Shown here: piece by piece, positions 8,301 to 15,737 of the stretch | Layout of the letters: each line of letters begins with the position of its first letter | Numbering within the stretch: position 1 is the stretch's first letter | DNA from: Cylindrotheca closterium | Lineage: Eukaryota > Bacillariophyta > Bacillariophyceae > Bacillariales > Bacillariaceae | Reading direction: 5' to 3' | NCBI GenBank assembly: GCA_933822405.4 | Contig: CAKOGP040002247.1 | Location: 110,767 to 174,766 of the forward strand | Length of the DNA stretch: 64,000 nucleotides | Position numbers and translations under genes: made by a program | Notes under the pieces: generated by a model | The model's input: only the letters and a program-made list of their open reading frames with translations | The model's database searches: none | What the model was told of the DNA's origin: nothing

Positions 8301-10485
8301 GGCGAACGAATGGCTCAATCCCGTTGAGAAACGTGCTCGCAAGTCGCGCCGGGCGGCTCGCGAGGCGCGTTTACGTCAGCGAATCGCCGAAGAGCGTCGT
8401 CATCGCGCTGCACGCAACCGACATGTCACTTTTGAAGTTCCAGAGGGAGGAAATATTGACGCTGAAGACAAACCCGCATCTGCGCCGCCCAATCCTCCAA
8501 GTCACGATGATTTGAACGACGACGATTCCGATGGAGAACCAGCGATTCATTCAGACGACGAGCAGTCTGTGGTTGAAGGTCATGAGGCCGAAGATGAAGA
8601 TCCAGGAGAGGAGTCGGAATCAGAGGGAGCTGCTGCTCCATCACTACCGACATCACGTGTTCGCAAGAAAAACCCCAAGTACTTCGGGGATGACTTTGCA
8701 AATGTTGCCGAGCTAGGCAAGAAGAAGATCCGACATTCTGCCTTGGATCGACAATTCTTTGCTAATTTGAAGTGGGCGGAGGCCATCAACACTATCAAGG
8801 GCGACAACTTTGGTCGAATGTGGCGAGCCGCATGTGAGCCGTACCACGACCACGACACGGGGCTCCAGGACGACCTGCATCCCATGATTCTCGCTGCGAA
8901 AGCAAACAGTGAAGACAACCCAAACTGGAATGAAGCAATGAATGGACCTCTACGACAAGGGTATTGGAAGGCAGCGGAAGACGAAATTGAGGCTCTCAAG
9001 AAGAAGGAGTCCTGGGATGTCGTTGATCGCACTGAAGGCATGAATGTTCTACCTTCCACGTGGGCGTTCAAGTGCAAAAGGTACCCGGACGGAAGTGTCC
9101 GAAAACTCAAGGCAAGATTTTGTGTTCGTGGCGATCGACAAATCCAAGACGTCGACTTCCACGAAACATGGGCACCTGTGGTCAACTGGAACACAGTGCG
9201 CCTCATGCTGATTCTTTCTCAAGTCCTTGGCCTCTCTACGAAGCAAGTTGATTACACTACGGCGTTCCTACATGCGCCAATCGAGGAAGAAGTCTATGTC
9301 GCGATGCCTCGCGGGTTCTCGGAACCCAACAAGGTATTGAAACTCAAACGATGTCTCTATGGATTAAAACAAAGCCCCAGAAATTTCTTTCAATTCCTGC
9401 AGTCTAATTTGGAGGACATTGGATTCGAGCCTCAAACCGAAGTCGATCCATGTCTTTTCATCTCGAAAAACTGCATCTGTCTTGTCTATGTTGATGACAC
9501 TTTGTTCTTCTCACCTGAACAGAAGTATATCGATGAAGCCATCGCCAAGCTGAGAGAAAAAGGAATGGAGCTAGAAGAAGAGGCGTCTGTTGCTGGTTTT
9601 CTGGGCGTACACATCGAACGCAATGAAGAAACTGGAGCTATCACCTTGACTCAGAAAGGTCTGATCAAGCGTATTGTCGATGCTCTTGGTGTCCAGAAGA
9701 CATCACCTACACCAGCTCACGTTGATCCATTGGCGATCGATGCGGAGGGAGATCTACCTGATGGTTTGTACAACTACGCCTCAGTTGTTGGAATGCTCCT
9801 GTATCTGTCTGGACACAGTCGTCCAGATATTTGTTTTGCAGTTTCTCAAGTCGCACGATTCATCCACGGGAATCGACGCAGTCACGAAGTAGCGATCGAA
9901 CGAATCGGACAGTATTTGAAGGGCACGATGGACAAAGGTTTGATCCTTACTCCAAGAGAGGACTTTGATATTGACTGCTACGTCGATGCTGACTTCGCGG
10001 GTCTATGGAACGTCGAGGAACATACGAATCCTGAGTCTGTACGAAGCAGAGCAGGATATGCAATCTGTATCTGTGGCTGTCCGATCATTTGGAAGAGTCA
10101 ATTGATGCGACCTATTGCAGCTTCTACTATGGAAGCGGAGTATAATGCTCTCGCTTTATCTATGAGGGACGTGCTACCCTTGCAGGAACTATTCAAGACG
10201 ATTGGCCACGCTGTTGGAATCGGCAAGGAGTTCTGCACTCAATTCAGCACAACTATTCATGAAGACAACCAAGGTGCCCAGAAGTTGGCATGTATGGAAC
10301 CAGGCCATCATACTCCAAGGTCGAAGAGTTTTTGGGTCCGGTCCCATTGGTTTCGGCAGTACTTGAAGCCGACACGCACTAAAGTGGTCTACATCAAAAC
10401 CAACCTACAGAAGGCTGATATACTTACCAAAGGTCTTACCAAGGACAAGTTTCTTCGATGCAGAAAGCTACTCTGCGGCTGGTAA
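5338..10485 (+). CDS. pol: Copia Pol polyprotein, in frame after a UGA codon
   Basis: After TGA (5335-5337) the same frame stays open to TAA at 10483-10485. There is no early ATG, which suggests readthrough expression. Numbering from the GTG at 5362: residues 1-100 hold two hydrophobic segments, about 200-310 is Arg/Lys-rich, protease is at about 410-520 (DTGA, Asp423), the GAG-pre-integrase H/C motif at about 585-640, integrase at about 680-800 (Asp681, Asp755, Glu790; D35E spacing), reverse transcriptase at about 1210-1460 (YVDD at 1376-1379), and RNase H from about 1530 to the end with a Copia-type tail (KADILTKGL). All catalytic motifs seem present. The roughly 400-residue stretch before the protease is unusual and I recognise no domain in it. 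Confidence 0.92.
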   Translation, partial: RSWWREEDVIKRYFWSLMPPFAMLGVVLLFCTMFNELLSVGYKTAMSGLCHLHYVPESQGLTLDIWSAYKSVAETTLCEWACILQLGLYAAVIWYLYSSLKYRNDSVLFRGLDDEYIQPDQHLKRKCQSWKQSIPRWGLRPSGVLYALVAPPSMPRVGCRPSGVLFAHGEAYVNVHQPRRMYVELPSVEKPRRKITVELPSAYPWWCGIRRYRYPRQYHLRLRIARVKGDPRKILRRQRKEGVREQKQERKRQERRRKEDYESRRPERRRKGAAQGRKKTRFRLLKKLVRAKSPKEQDVLQRELKSLKEEDFWGDYDVKQPSHWESPSDEELLEDYERTKNRYLHHSYLQYESQYGVVLDELLADFRPNTKHHAMKDVLSSTFLQPVSSLPRVTQALIAADDLVSDVSCADRLRSVYINVDSKGELPIVIDTGASFSLTPNLEDFVTKPIACGTKSLNGLSSITPVLGIGEVEWKIRDMHGTIKSIRVSAYYVPDTNIRLLSPQSYFQEHGKGEVCFDSFQVKMTLPDGDTLFFPYQAGNNLPMMLTANRLVDEAAHIITDEEEEFLPEDMSVFLNVAHENNANLTKAEKKLLLWHAKTGHANMNWLLKLCKWTKTEGHPVMGPLPAKKDEFKSCKSPKCAVCQLAKQRRRSPRSDAAQQQPGSKTGKQRKEKEMMVDNLKPGDKVSIDQYLSAVPGRLAHTFGEEKTSKQYVGGTLFVDHATGFVHAKHQTSTGTRETVKSKHSFESEVGEYGHKVKSYRADNHPFSSKGFLDDIESHKQTIDYSAVGAKHQNGVAERAIQTITTWARAMLLHQMLHWPDEADHKLWPFAMDHAVYLWNHLPREDTKQAPIELMGGAKIDHHQWFKRLHVWGSPVYVLDPRLQDGKKIPKWDVRARRGMYVGVSPTHSSLVSRVLNLQTGYVSPQYHVVIDDLFTTVPNADQGGLFDVAEFDATTWQSLVETGYEKHLDEEGLASGSRHDRRKRPTLANEWLNPVEKRARKSRRAAREARLRQRIAEERRHRAARNRHVTFEVPEGGNIDAEDKPASAPPNPPSHDDLNDDDSDGEPAIHSDDEQSVVEGHEAEDEDPGEESESEGAAAPSLPTSRVRKKNPKYFGDDFANVAELGKKKIRHSALDRQFFANLKWAEAINTIKGDNFGRMWRAACEPYHDHDTGLQDDLHPMILAAKANSEDNPNWNEAMNGPLRQGYWKAAEDEIEALKKKESWDVVDRTEGMNVLPSTWAFKCKRYPDGSVRKLKARFCVRGDRQIQDVDFHETWAPVVNWNTVRLMLILSQVLGLSTKQVDYTTAFLHAPIEEEVYVAMPRGFSEPNKVLKLKRCLYGLKQSPRNFFQFLQSNLEDIGFEPQTEVDPCLFISKNCICLVYVDDTLFFSPEQKYIDEAIAKLREKGMELEEEASVAGFLGVHIERNEETGAITLTQKGLIKRIVDALGVQKTSPTPAHVDPLAIDAEGDLPDGLYNYASVVGMLLYLSGHSRPDICFAVSQVARFIHGNRRSHEVAIERIGQYLKGTMDKGLILTPREDFDIDCYVDADFAGLWNVEEHTNPESVRSRAGYAICICGCPIIWKSQLMRPIAASTMEAEYNALALSMRDVLPLQELFKTIGHAVGIGKEFCTQFSTTIHEDNQGAQKLACMEPGHHTPRSKSFWVRSHWFRQYLKPTRTKVVYIKTNLQKADILTKGLTKDKFLRCRKLLCGW

Positions 10486-10538
10486 CAACCTTCTTATCTG
10501 TCAAGCACATCATACGACTCAAGTCAAGTCCAATGTTC

Positions 10539-10551
10539 GGAAGAGAGGGAG
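10539..10551 (+). promoter_or_regulatory. Polypurine tract
   Basis: GGAAGAGAGGGAG, all purine, directly abuts the 3' LTR. It is the expected RNase H-resistant primer for plus-strand DNA synthesis. Confidence 0.85.
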
Positions 10552-10874
10552 TGTTAGGGTGGAATTCTGCTGATATATTCCTCCCGTTTTGGCTTCCTCA
10601 TAGGACGTTGATCTTCGCTTGAGATTCCGTGTTCCATTCGGGCACGCGCACTTCAACATACATATTGTCCAATCTCACGTCACCACGTCAGTGTCACGTG
10701 AGACGGACCTACTGTCTGAATTCTCTCTCTTTGAGTGAATTCCATCTCTCACTCTTTTGTGGAGATCGTAAAATCACATCACATCATTAAAAGGATAGAA
10801 TCTCTGTTTTATCTTACTGTCTGGCTATATCGGTCTCGGATCTATAGCATCGTTAACAGTATTCTACCTTGTCA
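10552..10874 (+). repeat. 3' LTR of the Copia element
   Basis: 323 bp, TGTTAGGG to TTGTCA, with no differences from the 5' LTR by eye. It is followed by GGTAT (10875-10879), the second copy of the target duplication. The ACGTCA/CACGTG patch recurs at 10677-10700. Confidence 0.95.
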
Positions 10875-10879
10875 GGTAT

Positions 10880-11466
10880 GCCATTGCCGTGTTGAAGATG
10901 AGTATTGAGTATTGAAGTTTGTTTCTTTGTTTCTTTGTATATTTATATATGTCAATTTCTATAATTGCACTCTATGCACTCCAGCTGACGTGCCAAAGAG
11001 GTTGTTGTTGGTGGTCGATCATGCTGCAAGTGCCGTATTGATAGTCCATGGAAGATTCACTAGAAAGCCTTGTACATGGCGCAAGTGCATGTCGCATCCT
11101 TGATCCACAAAAACCATGAATAGTGACATCAAGTGCTCCAAGCACTCGTTTTGCTTCGCAGTGTTGCCTATATTAGTTTTTGATCAATCACGATCATGTT
11201 GTTGATCACAGCAAACCGAAACAAAATATTGTGATCCATGTCATATGAATTGCAGGCTAGCCCATACAATCGTCTTGCTTTTTGCAGCACTTGACATTGC
11301 TACTTTTCGATTGCAAGCATGTGATGAGCAAGCGCAGTGTTGAAGCTGTGACAGTGTCAGCATCACTGACCTCGCTGTGCAGCGAAATGCCATGTTCGTA
11401 GATGAACACTACGCAATTCGCCTCAAAGTTCGACTCATCCTAGACCATCGAGAGGAGCATGCAACA
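10880..11466. repeat. Inverted-repeat left arm, inner part
   Basis: Reverse-complement match to about 12976-13565. The non-coding stretch 10912-11018 is nearly identical to its partner, while the gene-derived stretch 11019-11466 carries more substitutions and two indels. Similarity ends near 11466, where the sequence switches to a different family fragment. Confidence 0.85.
11019..11466 (-). pseudogene. TPR-like pseudogene, inverted copy of copy 3
   Basis: On the reverse strand this aligns with most of the gene at 12792-13424, from its stop (complement 11019-11021) back to the GCATGCTGCTCTC block. A 5-base insertion near 11170 and a 10-base deletion near 11345 break the frame. The first third of the gene is missing. 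Many substitutions separate it from its partner, fitting loss of constraint after duplication. Confidence 0.85.
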
Positions 11467-11482
11467 ATTCATCTGACATGGA

Positions 11483-11745
11483 TTAGTGTTTGGAGCCTTT
11501 ATTTTTCTTGGCTGCGGATGCAATTTGCATGTACAAACAGGCTGTCTTGTGATTACCCCGTCGACAGCGAAAACGGATGCATCAGCGGCCTGGCTGGCCA
11601 ATAATGGTTCACCTTGAGGACGAAAGTCAAGGGCTTCAGAGGTTTAATGATAGAACAGTAAGGATGGTAATAACCGAAACTGGCACAGATATATATACTA
11701 ATAGCAATCACTGATTTCCAATGCCGCGAGGGAGATTATAGTATA
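11483..11745 (+). pseudogene. TPR-like 3'-end fragment (copy-2 type) with downstream sequence
   Basis: Direct, diverged copy of about 13705-13945. Shared blocks are GTGTTTGGAG, CGGATGCAATTTGCA, CCCCGTCGACAGCGAAAAC and GATGCATCAGCGGC, then downstream AGCAATCACTGATTTC. It therefore belongs to the same fragment family as 3032-3290 and 13536-13825 but lies in the loop between the arms. No usable frame remains. Confidence 0.7.
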
Positions 11746-11792
11746 GACATAGTAGAGAGCTTTGGAATGAAGATTCGTAGGCGCCAGGTAAA

Positions 11793-11847
11793 GGGCTTCC
11801 TGGTGAATCTTCCATCCACTGCTGATGCCGCAGCAGTTGTAGCATAG
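11793..11847 (+). pseudogene. TPR-like 3'-end fragment (copy-1 type)
   Basis: GGGCTTCCTGGTGAATCTTC through a TAG, closely matching the last codons of copy 1 (GFLVNLPSTADAA) and about 15 bases after its stop (ACCAACAA). Only this short tail is recognisable. Confidence 0.65.
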
Positions 11848-12791
11848 ACCATACCAACAACAATGTTCGCTCATCAAGCGATTGGTGGAGTGCAGATTAG
11901 TAAAGGTTGAGGACAGTAGTACAATCAACAAGCAAGGTACTATGATCTCCCTTGTTGTGATAACTATGGTTGAATAGGCATGGATAGCAAACGAAACGTT
12001 GATAACCAACTATAGCATACACAAATATAGATAGACAATAATGCATACTCATGCTGGTGCATATCCCACAGACCTTGGTACCGTAGTACGATATCTTTCG
12101 AACGTAGAGGAAGCAAGTTTATATCATTTCATCCTGTTGCAGTAGGTATTAGAAGGAGGACATTCCATTCTTGCTGGTTTGAATCAGGAAAGGTCGGCTC
12201 TAAGATTTGGTGGGTACTACGTTAGCCAAAATAGTAGGTACGTTATGAGGATGCGTTTGTGCTCCGATGGTATTTTTCTTACAGTGCCGTTCATCGTTCC
12301 AGTAAAAACCGTGAAAAAAGGATTGAGTGCTGTGTGGGGTGCATGGGGTACGCAGGGCAATCCTGATCAATAGGAAAAGGTGAGCGTTGAAACGAACTCT
12401 TCTTATCACAGGCTTTTGACCATCAGTTTCTGGCATAGGCAAAAATATCTTTCCTGAGTGTTCCAGTTGATACACCGACGAGCCACGATCGTCACATTCC
12501 TGCTGTTCTTTTTATTAAAAAAAGTTATTGTCACGTTTACATGCTGCCTTCACTAATGGATCTGGTCGTTGGTCGTGCTCTGAACTGTTTTTTATGCGAC
12601 CAAAAAAGGTCATTACATCGTTGTTCTCTGATGAAGCAGGTTTCTGAAGCATATTTTTGTTTGAGACGAAGATTCGAGTGCCGAACTGTGAATCAGAATG
12701 ACGTCAGGAAGCAGAACTCCTGGTAACTTATTCCCACGTTCGAAATCTTCCCACATTTTTTCATTTTCTCCTTTTTCAAGTGAGCGGCAAT
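11848..12791. other. Loop between inverted-repeat arms, no gene supported
   Basis: About 0.9 kb with only short unsupported frames. The final bases (C/T-rich, about 12735-12780) are the likely promoter or leader of the next gene. Confidence 0.4.
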
Positions 12792-13424
12792 ATGGATATC
12801 ATCATTGGGCAAAACAGCAAGGCTATTGCTTTCTTGAGAAACCAGGATTTCTCGAAGGCCATCGAGGTCTTGTCAGCAGCGCTGAAGTGCCTCCGATCAC
12901 TCCAGTGTGCAGCTGAGAGTAAGGAGGATCGTTGTGATGAGAGGAGGTATGCTCATTCTGACTGCTTGGATCAATGCATGCTGCTCTCGAAGGTCGAGGA
13001 TGAGTCGAGCTTTGAGGCGAGTCGCGTAGTGTTCATCTACGGACATGGCATTTCGTTGCAGAGCGAAGTCAGTGATGCTGACACTGTCACAGCCATTCTT
13101 CTCTTCAACACTGCGCTTGCTCATCAAATGCTTGCAATCGAAAAGCAGCAATATCAAGTGCTGCAAAAAGCAAGACGATTGTATGGGCTAGCCTACAATT
13201 CATATGACATGGATCACAATATTTTGTTTCGGTTTGCTGTGATCAATAACATGATCGTGATTGATCAAAAACTAGGCAACACTGCGAAGCAAAACGAGTG
13301 CTTGGAGCACTTGATGTCACTATTCATGGTTTTTGTGGATCAAGGATGCGACATGCACTTGCGCCATGTACAAGGCTTTCTAGTGAATCTTCCATGGACT
13401 ATCAATACCGCACTTGCAGCATGA
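12792..13424 (+). CDS. TPR-like family protein, copy 3
   Basis: 210 codons plus TGA. The ATG at 12792 (MDIIIGQNSKAIAFLRNQDF) is preferred to the in-frame GTG at 12780. It is the closest relative of copy 1. Blocks: KAIEVLSAALKCLRSLQ, DQCMLLSKVEDES, TAILLFNTALAHQMLAIEK, LQKARRLYGLAYNSYDMDHN, VINNMIVIDQKLGN, and the tail MHLRHVQGFLVNLP. No signal peptide or TM segment. Paired amphipathic helices suggest a TPR-like fold; function unknown. It occupies the inner end of the right arm, and its inverted partner at 11019-11466 is broken, so this is the surviving copy of the duplication. Confidence 0.82.
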   Translation: MDIIIGQNSKAIAFLRNQDFSKAIEVLSAALKCLRSLQCAAESKEDRCDERRYAHSDCLDQCMLLSKVEDESSFEASRVVFIYGHGISLQSEVSDADTVTAILLFNTALAHQMLAIEKQQYQVLQKARRLYGLAYNSYDMDHNILFRFAVINNMIVIDQKLGNTAKQNECLEHLMSLFMVFVDQGCDMHLRHVQGFLVNLPWTINTALAA

Positions 13425-14150
13425 TCGACCACCAACAACAACCTCTTTGGCACGTCAGCTGGAGTGCATAGAGTGCAATTATAGAAATTGACATATAAAT
13501 ATATACAAAGAAACAAAGAAACAAACTTCAATACTCAATACTCATCTTCAACACGGCAATGGCATATATACCGTACCACATGTCAGCAACGGTTGTATGA
13601 GTTGGCATACCTGATATGAAAAACAACGTACTATTCCAGTTCCGTCTTGATCAATAACCTTGCCATGATGGATCAGATGATGACAAAGATTTCGACACCA
13701 ACTTAAGTGTTTGGAGTCCTTGATTCCAATGATGAAAATTATTGTGGGCCCCGGATGCAATTTGCACCTTTGGCATCTCTTGTGAACACCCCGTCGACAG
13801 CGAAAACTGATGCATCAGCGGCTTGATCGATGGCTCACCTTGAGGACTAAAGCCAACAGTAAGGATAGTAACAACCGAAAATGGCACAGATGAAAATAGC
13901 AATCACTGATTTCAAATGCGAAGGAGATTATAGTAGCTATAGTGGGAACAATGCGGTCCAAGATAAGGAATCGAGCATTCTCCCAAATCTGTATCCACTT
14001 CTTGTTTGCACCAATCTATATGCAAGGCATGTTCTTGACTCTACCGCATTTGGAGTGCTTGGAAACAATCAAGATTGACAGTTTGATGAGTGCGACCAGC
14101 GGGCACATCGTAGCCAAGTCCGACAGCTGATTCATTATCTTCGCCTGCTA
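12976..14150. repeat. Inverted-repeat right arm
   Basis: About 1.17 kb, reverse complement of 2708-3290 plus 10880-11466. It contains most of copy 3, its 3' flank and a copy-2-type pseudogene. Near 13560-13570, where the left arm carries Copia, this arm is uninterrupted. It reads GGTACGGTATATATGCC on the opposite strand, differing from the inferred pre-insertion site only by an extra ATAT. Confidence 0.85.
13536..13825 (+). pseudogene. TPR-like pseudogene (copy-2 type), not interrupted by Copia
   Basis: Degenerate match to the 3' half of copy 2. It begins CAATACTCATCTTCAACACGGC, then TATGAGTTGGCATACC, AACGTACT.TTCCAG, TTGATCAATAACCTTGCC, a GGATGCAATTTGCACCTT block, and a terminal GATGCATCAGCGGCTTGA. 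Internal deletions destroy the frame. It starts about 110 bp after the stop of copy 3, so the ancestral arrangement was two tandem family members. Confidence 0.75.
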
Positions 14151-14342
14151 AGAAATACATGTCGCTGGCGAAAAGGAAAACGTTTTTTTGGGTTTTTGGG
14201 GCCCGGCGTATCGTCAGCATCCTTTCAACTGAGAGATCTTTGCCCATCATGAGCAGCTTTCTACGAGCGAGAACCCAATCAATACTCTTTTTCTTAAGCT
14301 ATCTATAGTAACGAAGGCTCCTATTCTGTTTTTTCTTCCAAT

Positions 14343-15256
14343 TTACAAAGCTCCCGAGTCGGCAATGGTAATGGTTGCTCGAGGCTTTCCAAAATCAGTT
14401 CCGTAAGCTTCAATTTTGCGAACGACTTCCATTCCATTGGTAACCTTTCCAAAGACTGTGTGTTTGCCATTCAACCAAGGAGTGGCAGCGGTGCAAACAA
14501 AGACTGTATATGCAAGTGAGCGGAAAGGAGGAGTGGAAGGCAGGATGAGTAAGGTGAGATGAAGAAAATTATGCTCGTCTACAAACCGACTATTGCCAAA
14601 TATCATAGGACCTATCAGCCGCAAACAGCACAACAACGGCAGATAAATTTCAACGTACACTGACTTCCGTTAGTATTGGGTCCAGCGTTGGCCATGGAAA
14701 GAGTTCCTGGTCCACCATGGGCAATATCAAAGTTTTCGTCGTCGAAGGTGCGTCCATAGATGGATTTTCCTCCCGTACCATTTCCATTGGTGAAATCACC
14801 ACCCTAACAATAGAATCGCAATAGGAAAGTCAGTCAAAATCTTCATTTTCACATTCTCATCAGATCAAGAATATGATGTTTTTCGTATATTTCCTTCCTT
14901 ACTTGGCACATGAAGCCTGGAATGACACGGTGAAAGGAGGATCCCTTGTATCCGAATCCCTTTTCGCCAGTGCACAGCTTTTCAAAGTTCTCAGCAGTCT
15001 TTGGGACAGTAGATCCATACAATCCCATCTCGATTCTTCCCGCGGCATCTCCATCAATGGCGATATCGAAGTAGACAGTCTTGGTGATTTCCGCATCTGT
15101 CTTTCCAAAGAGTCCCTGGAACAGTCCTCCGATCATGTTCAATTCTGTTGTGGTGGTGGTGGTGGAGACTGGTGCCTTGTTGGCGACGGGTGCGAATCCA
15201 TGGACCGAGGATGTGGCAACAAGTGCCAAGACAAAGGAGTAGAGAGCAATCATCAT
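14343..15256 (-). CDS. Plastid-targeted cyclophilin-type peptidyl-prolyl isomerase
   Basis: Three exons on the reverse strand, 15256-14903, 14803-14659 and 14503-14343, give 219 aa with introns of 99 and 155 bp (GT-AG). Cyclophilins isomerise Xaa-Pro bonds during protein folding. Seen: a signal peptide ([20 protein letters not shown]) followed by FAPV, the Phe-led motif of diatom plastid presequences, so a plastid location is likely. The core motifs are [51 protein letters not shown] and [14 protein letters not shown]. The catalytic Arg in FHRVIPGF is present and TPWLN covers the usual Trp site. The length is normal for a single-domain enzyme plus presequence. It is transcribed away from the LRR gene, sharing an upstream region of about 480 bp. 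Confidence 0.93.
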
Positions 15257-15737
15257 GGTAAAGCAAGCAGTGGGCGACAGAGAGAGAGAGATTGTTTGTG
15301 TTGACAGCTGTCAATATATATGACACCATATGAAGATTGATCTTCAATCCAACAATAACAGTAGTGACGCTTTCGTCGCGCGATCTTCGCTTGACCTATA
15401 CTCACTGAGTCAGTCAGTCAGTCACTCGAAGTAATCATTTTTTCTTAGCGGGCAGACGGGTGGGAGCGGCAGATTGGGGCGGGAAAAGTAGCGGGTATCG
15501 TAGCCAGGAACACACATGCATTATGTTCCGTAAATAGAAAAAACCGACGAGGTCCGAAAAGCGAATGATTTTGTACGCATCTGCCGTAACACTTATTATC
15601 AGCGGTTCGTGTATCTTTGAAAATAACAGTCGGTTGACAACAACTTCCTGATGAACACTTGAGTAGGTGTTTAGCTTATTCAATAAACATCATCATCACA
15701 TCACACAACTGCTCTCTACAACAAAGAAATCGTCACA
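15257..15737. promoter_or_regulatory. Bidirectional upstream region, cyclophilin / LRR gene
   Basis: 481 bp between divergent start codons. It contains a GA-rich stretch just upstream of the cyclophilin ATG and a GTCA tandem repeat near 15408-15423. No certain core promoter element can be assigned. No coding potential is supported. Confidence 0.5.

Larger units (their letters stand above)
3291..10874 (+). mobile_element. Ty1/Copia LTR retrotransposon (diatom CoDi-like)
   Basis: 7,584 bp with two 323-bp LTRs that appear identical base for base. It is flanked by the direct repeat GGTAT (3286-3290 and 10875-10879), a 5-bp target-site duplication. Inside, in order: primer binding site, Gag region, a UGA codon, then a long Pol frame with protease, integrase, reverse transcriptase and RNase H. 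Integrase before RT defines the Copia superfamily. Identical LTRs imply a recent insertion. The Pol frame is intact, but Gag appears to carry two frameshifts, so autonomy of this copy is uncertain. The nearly empty site survives in the right inverted-repeat arm near 13560-13570. Confidence 0.95.

Noticed and set aside
10912..11103. 63-codon frame conserved on both inverted-repeat arms (also 13340-13531 reverse)
   Set aside because: Its similarity comes from the arms being duplicates; it overlaps the 3' end of a TPR-like gene antisense, so conservation does not imply coding.
12780..12791. GTG start for TPR-like copy 3
   Set aside because: An in-frame ATG 12 bases later starts the conserved sequence, and non-ATG starts are rare in nuclear genes.
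14873..15304. 143-codon forward frame
   Set aside because: Antisense to cyclophilin exon 1; the reverse strand has the signal peptide and conserved motifs.
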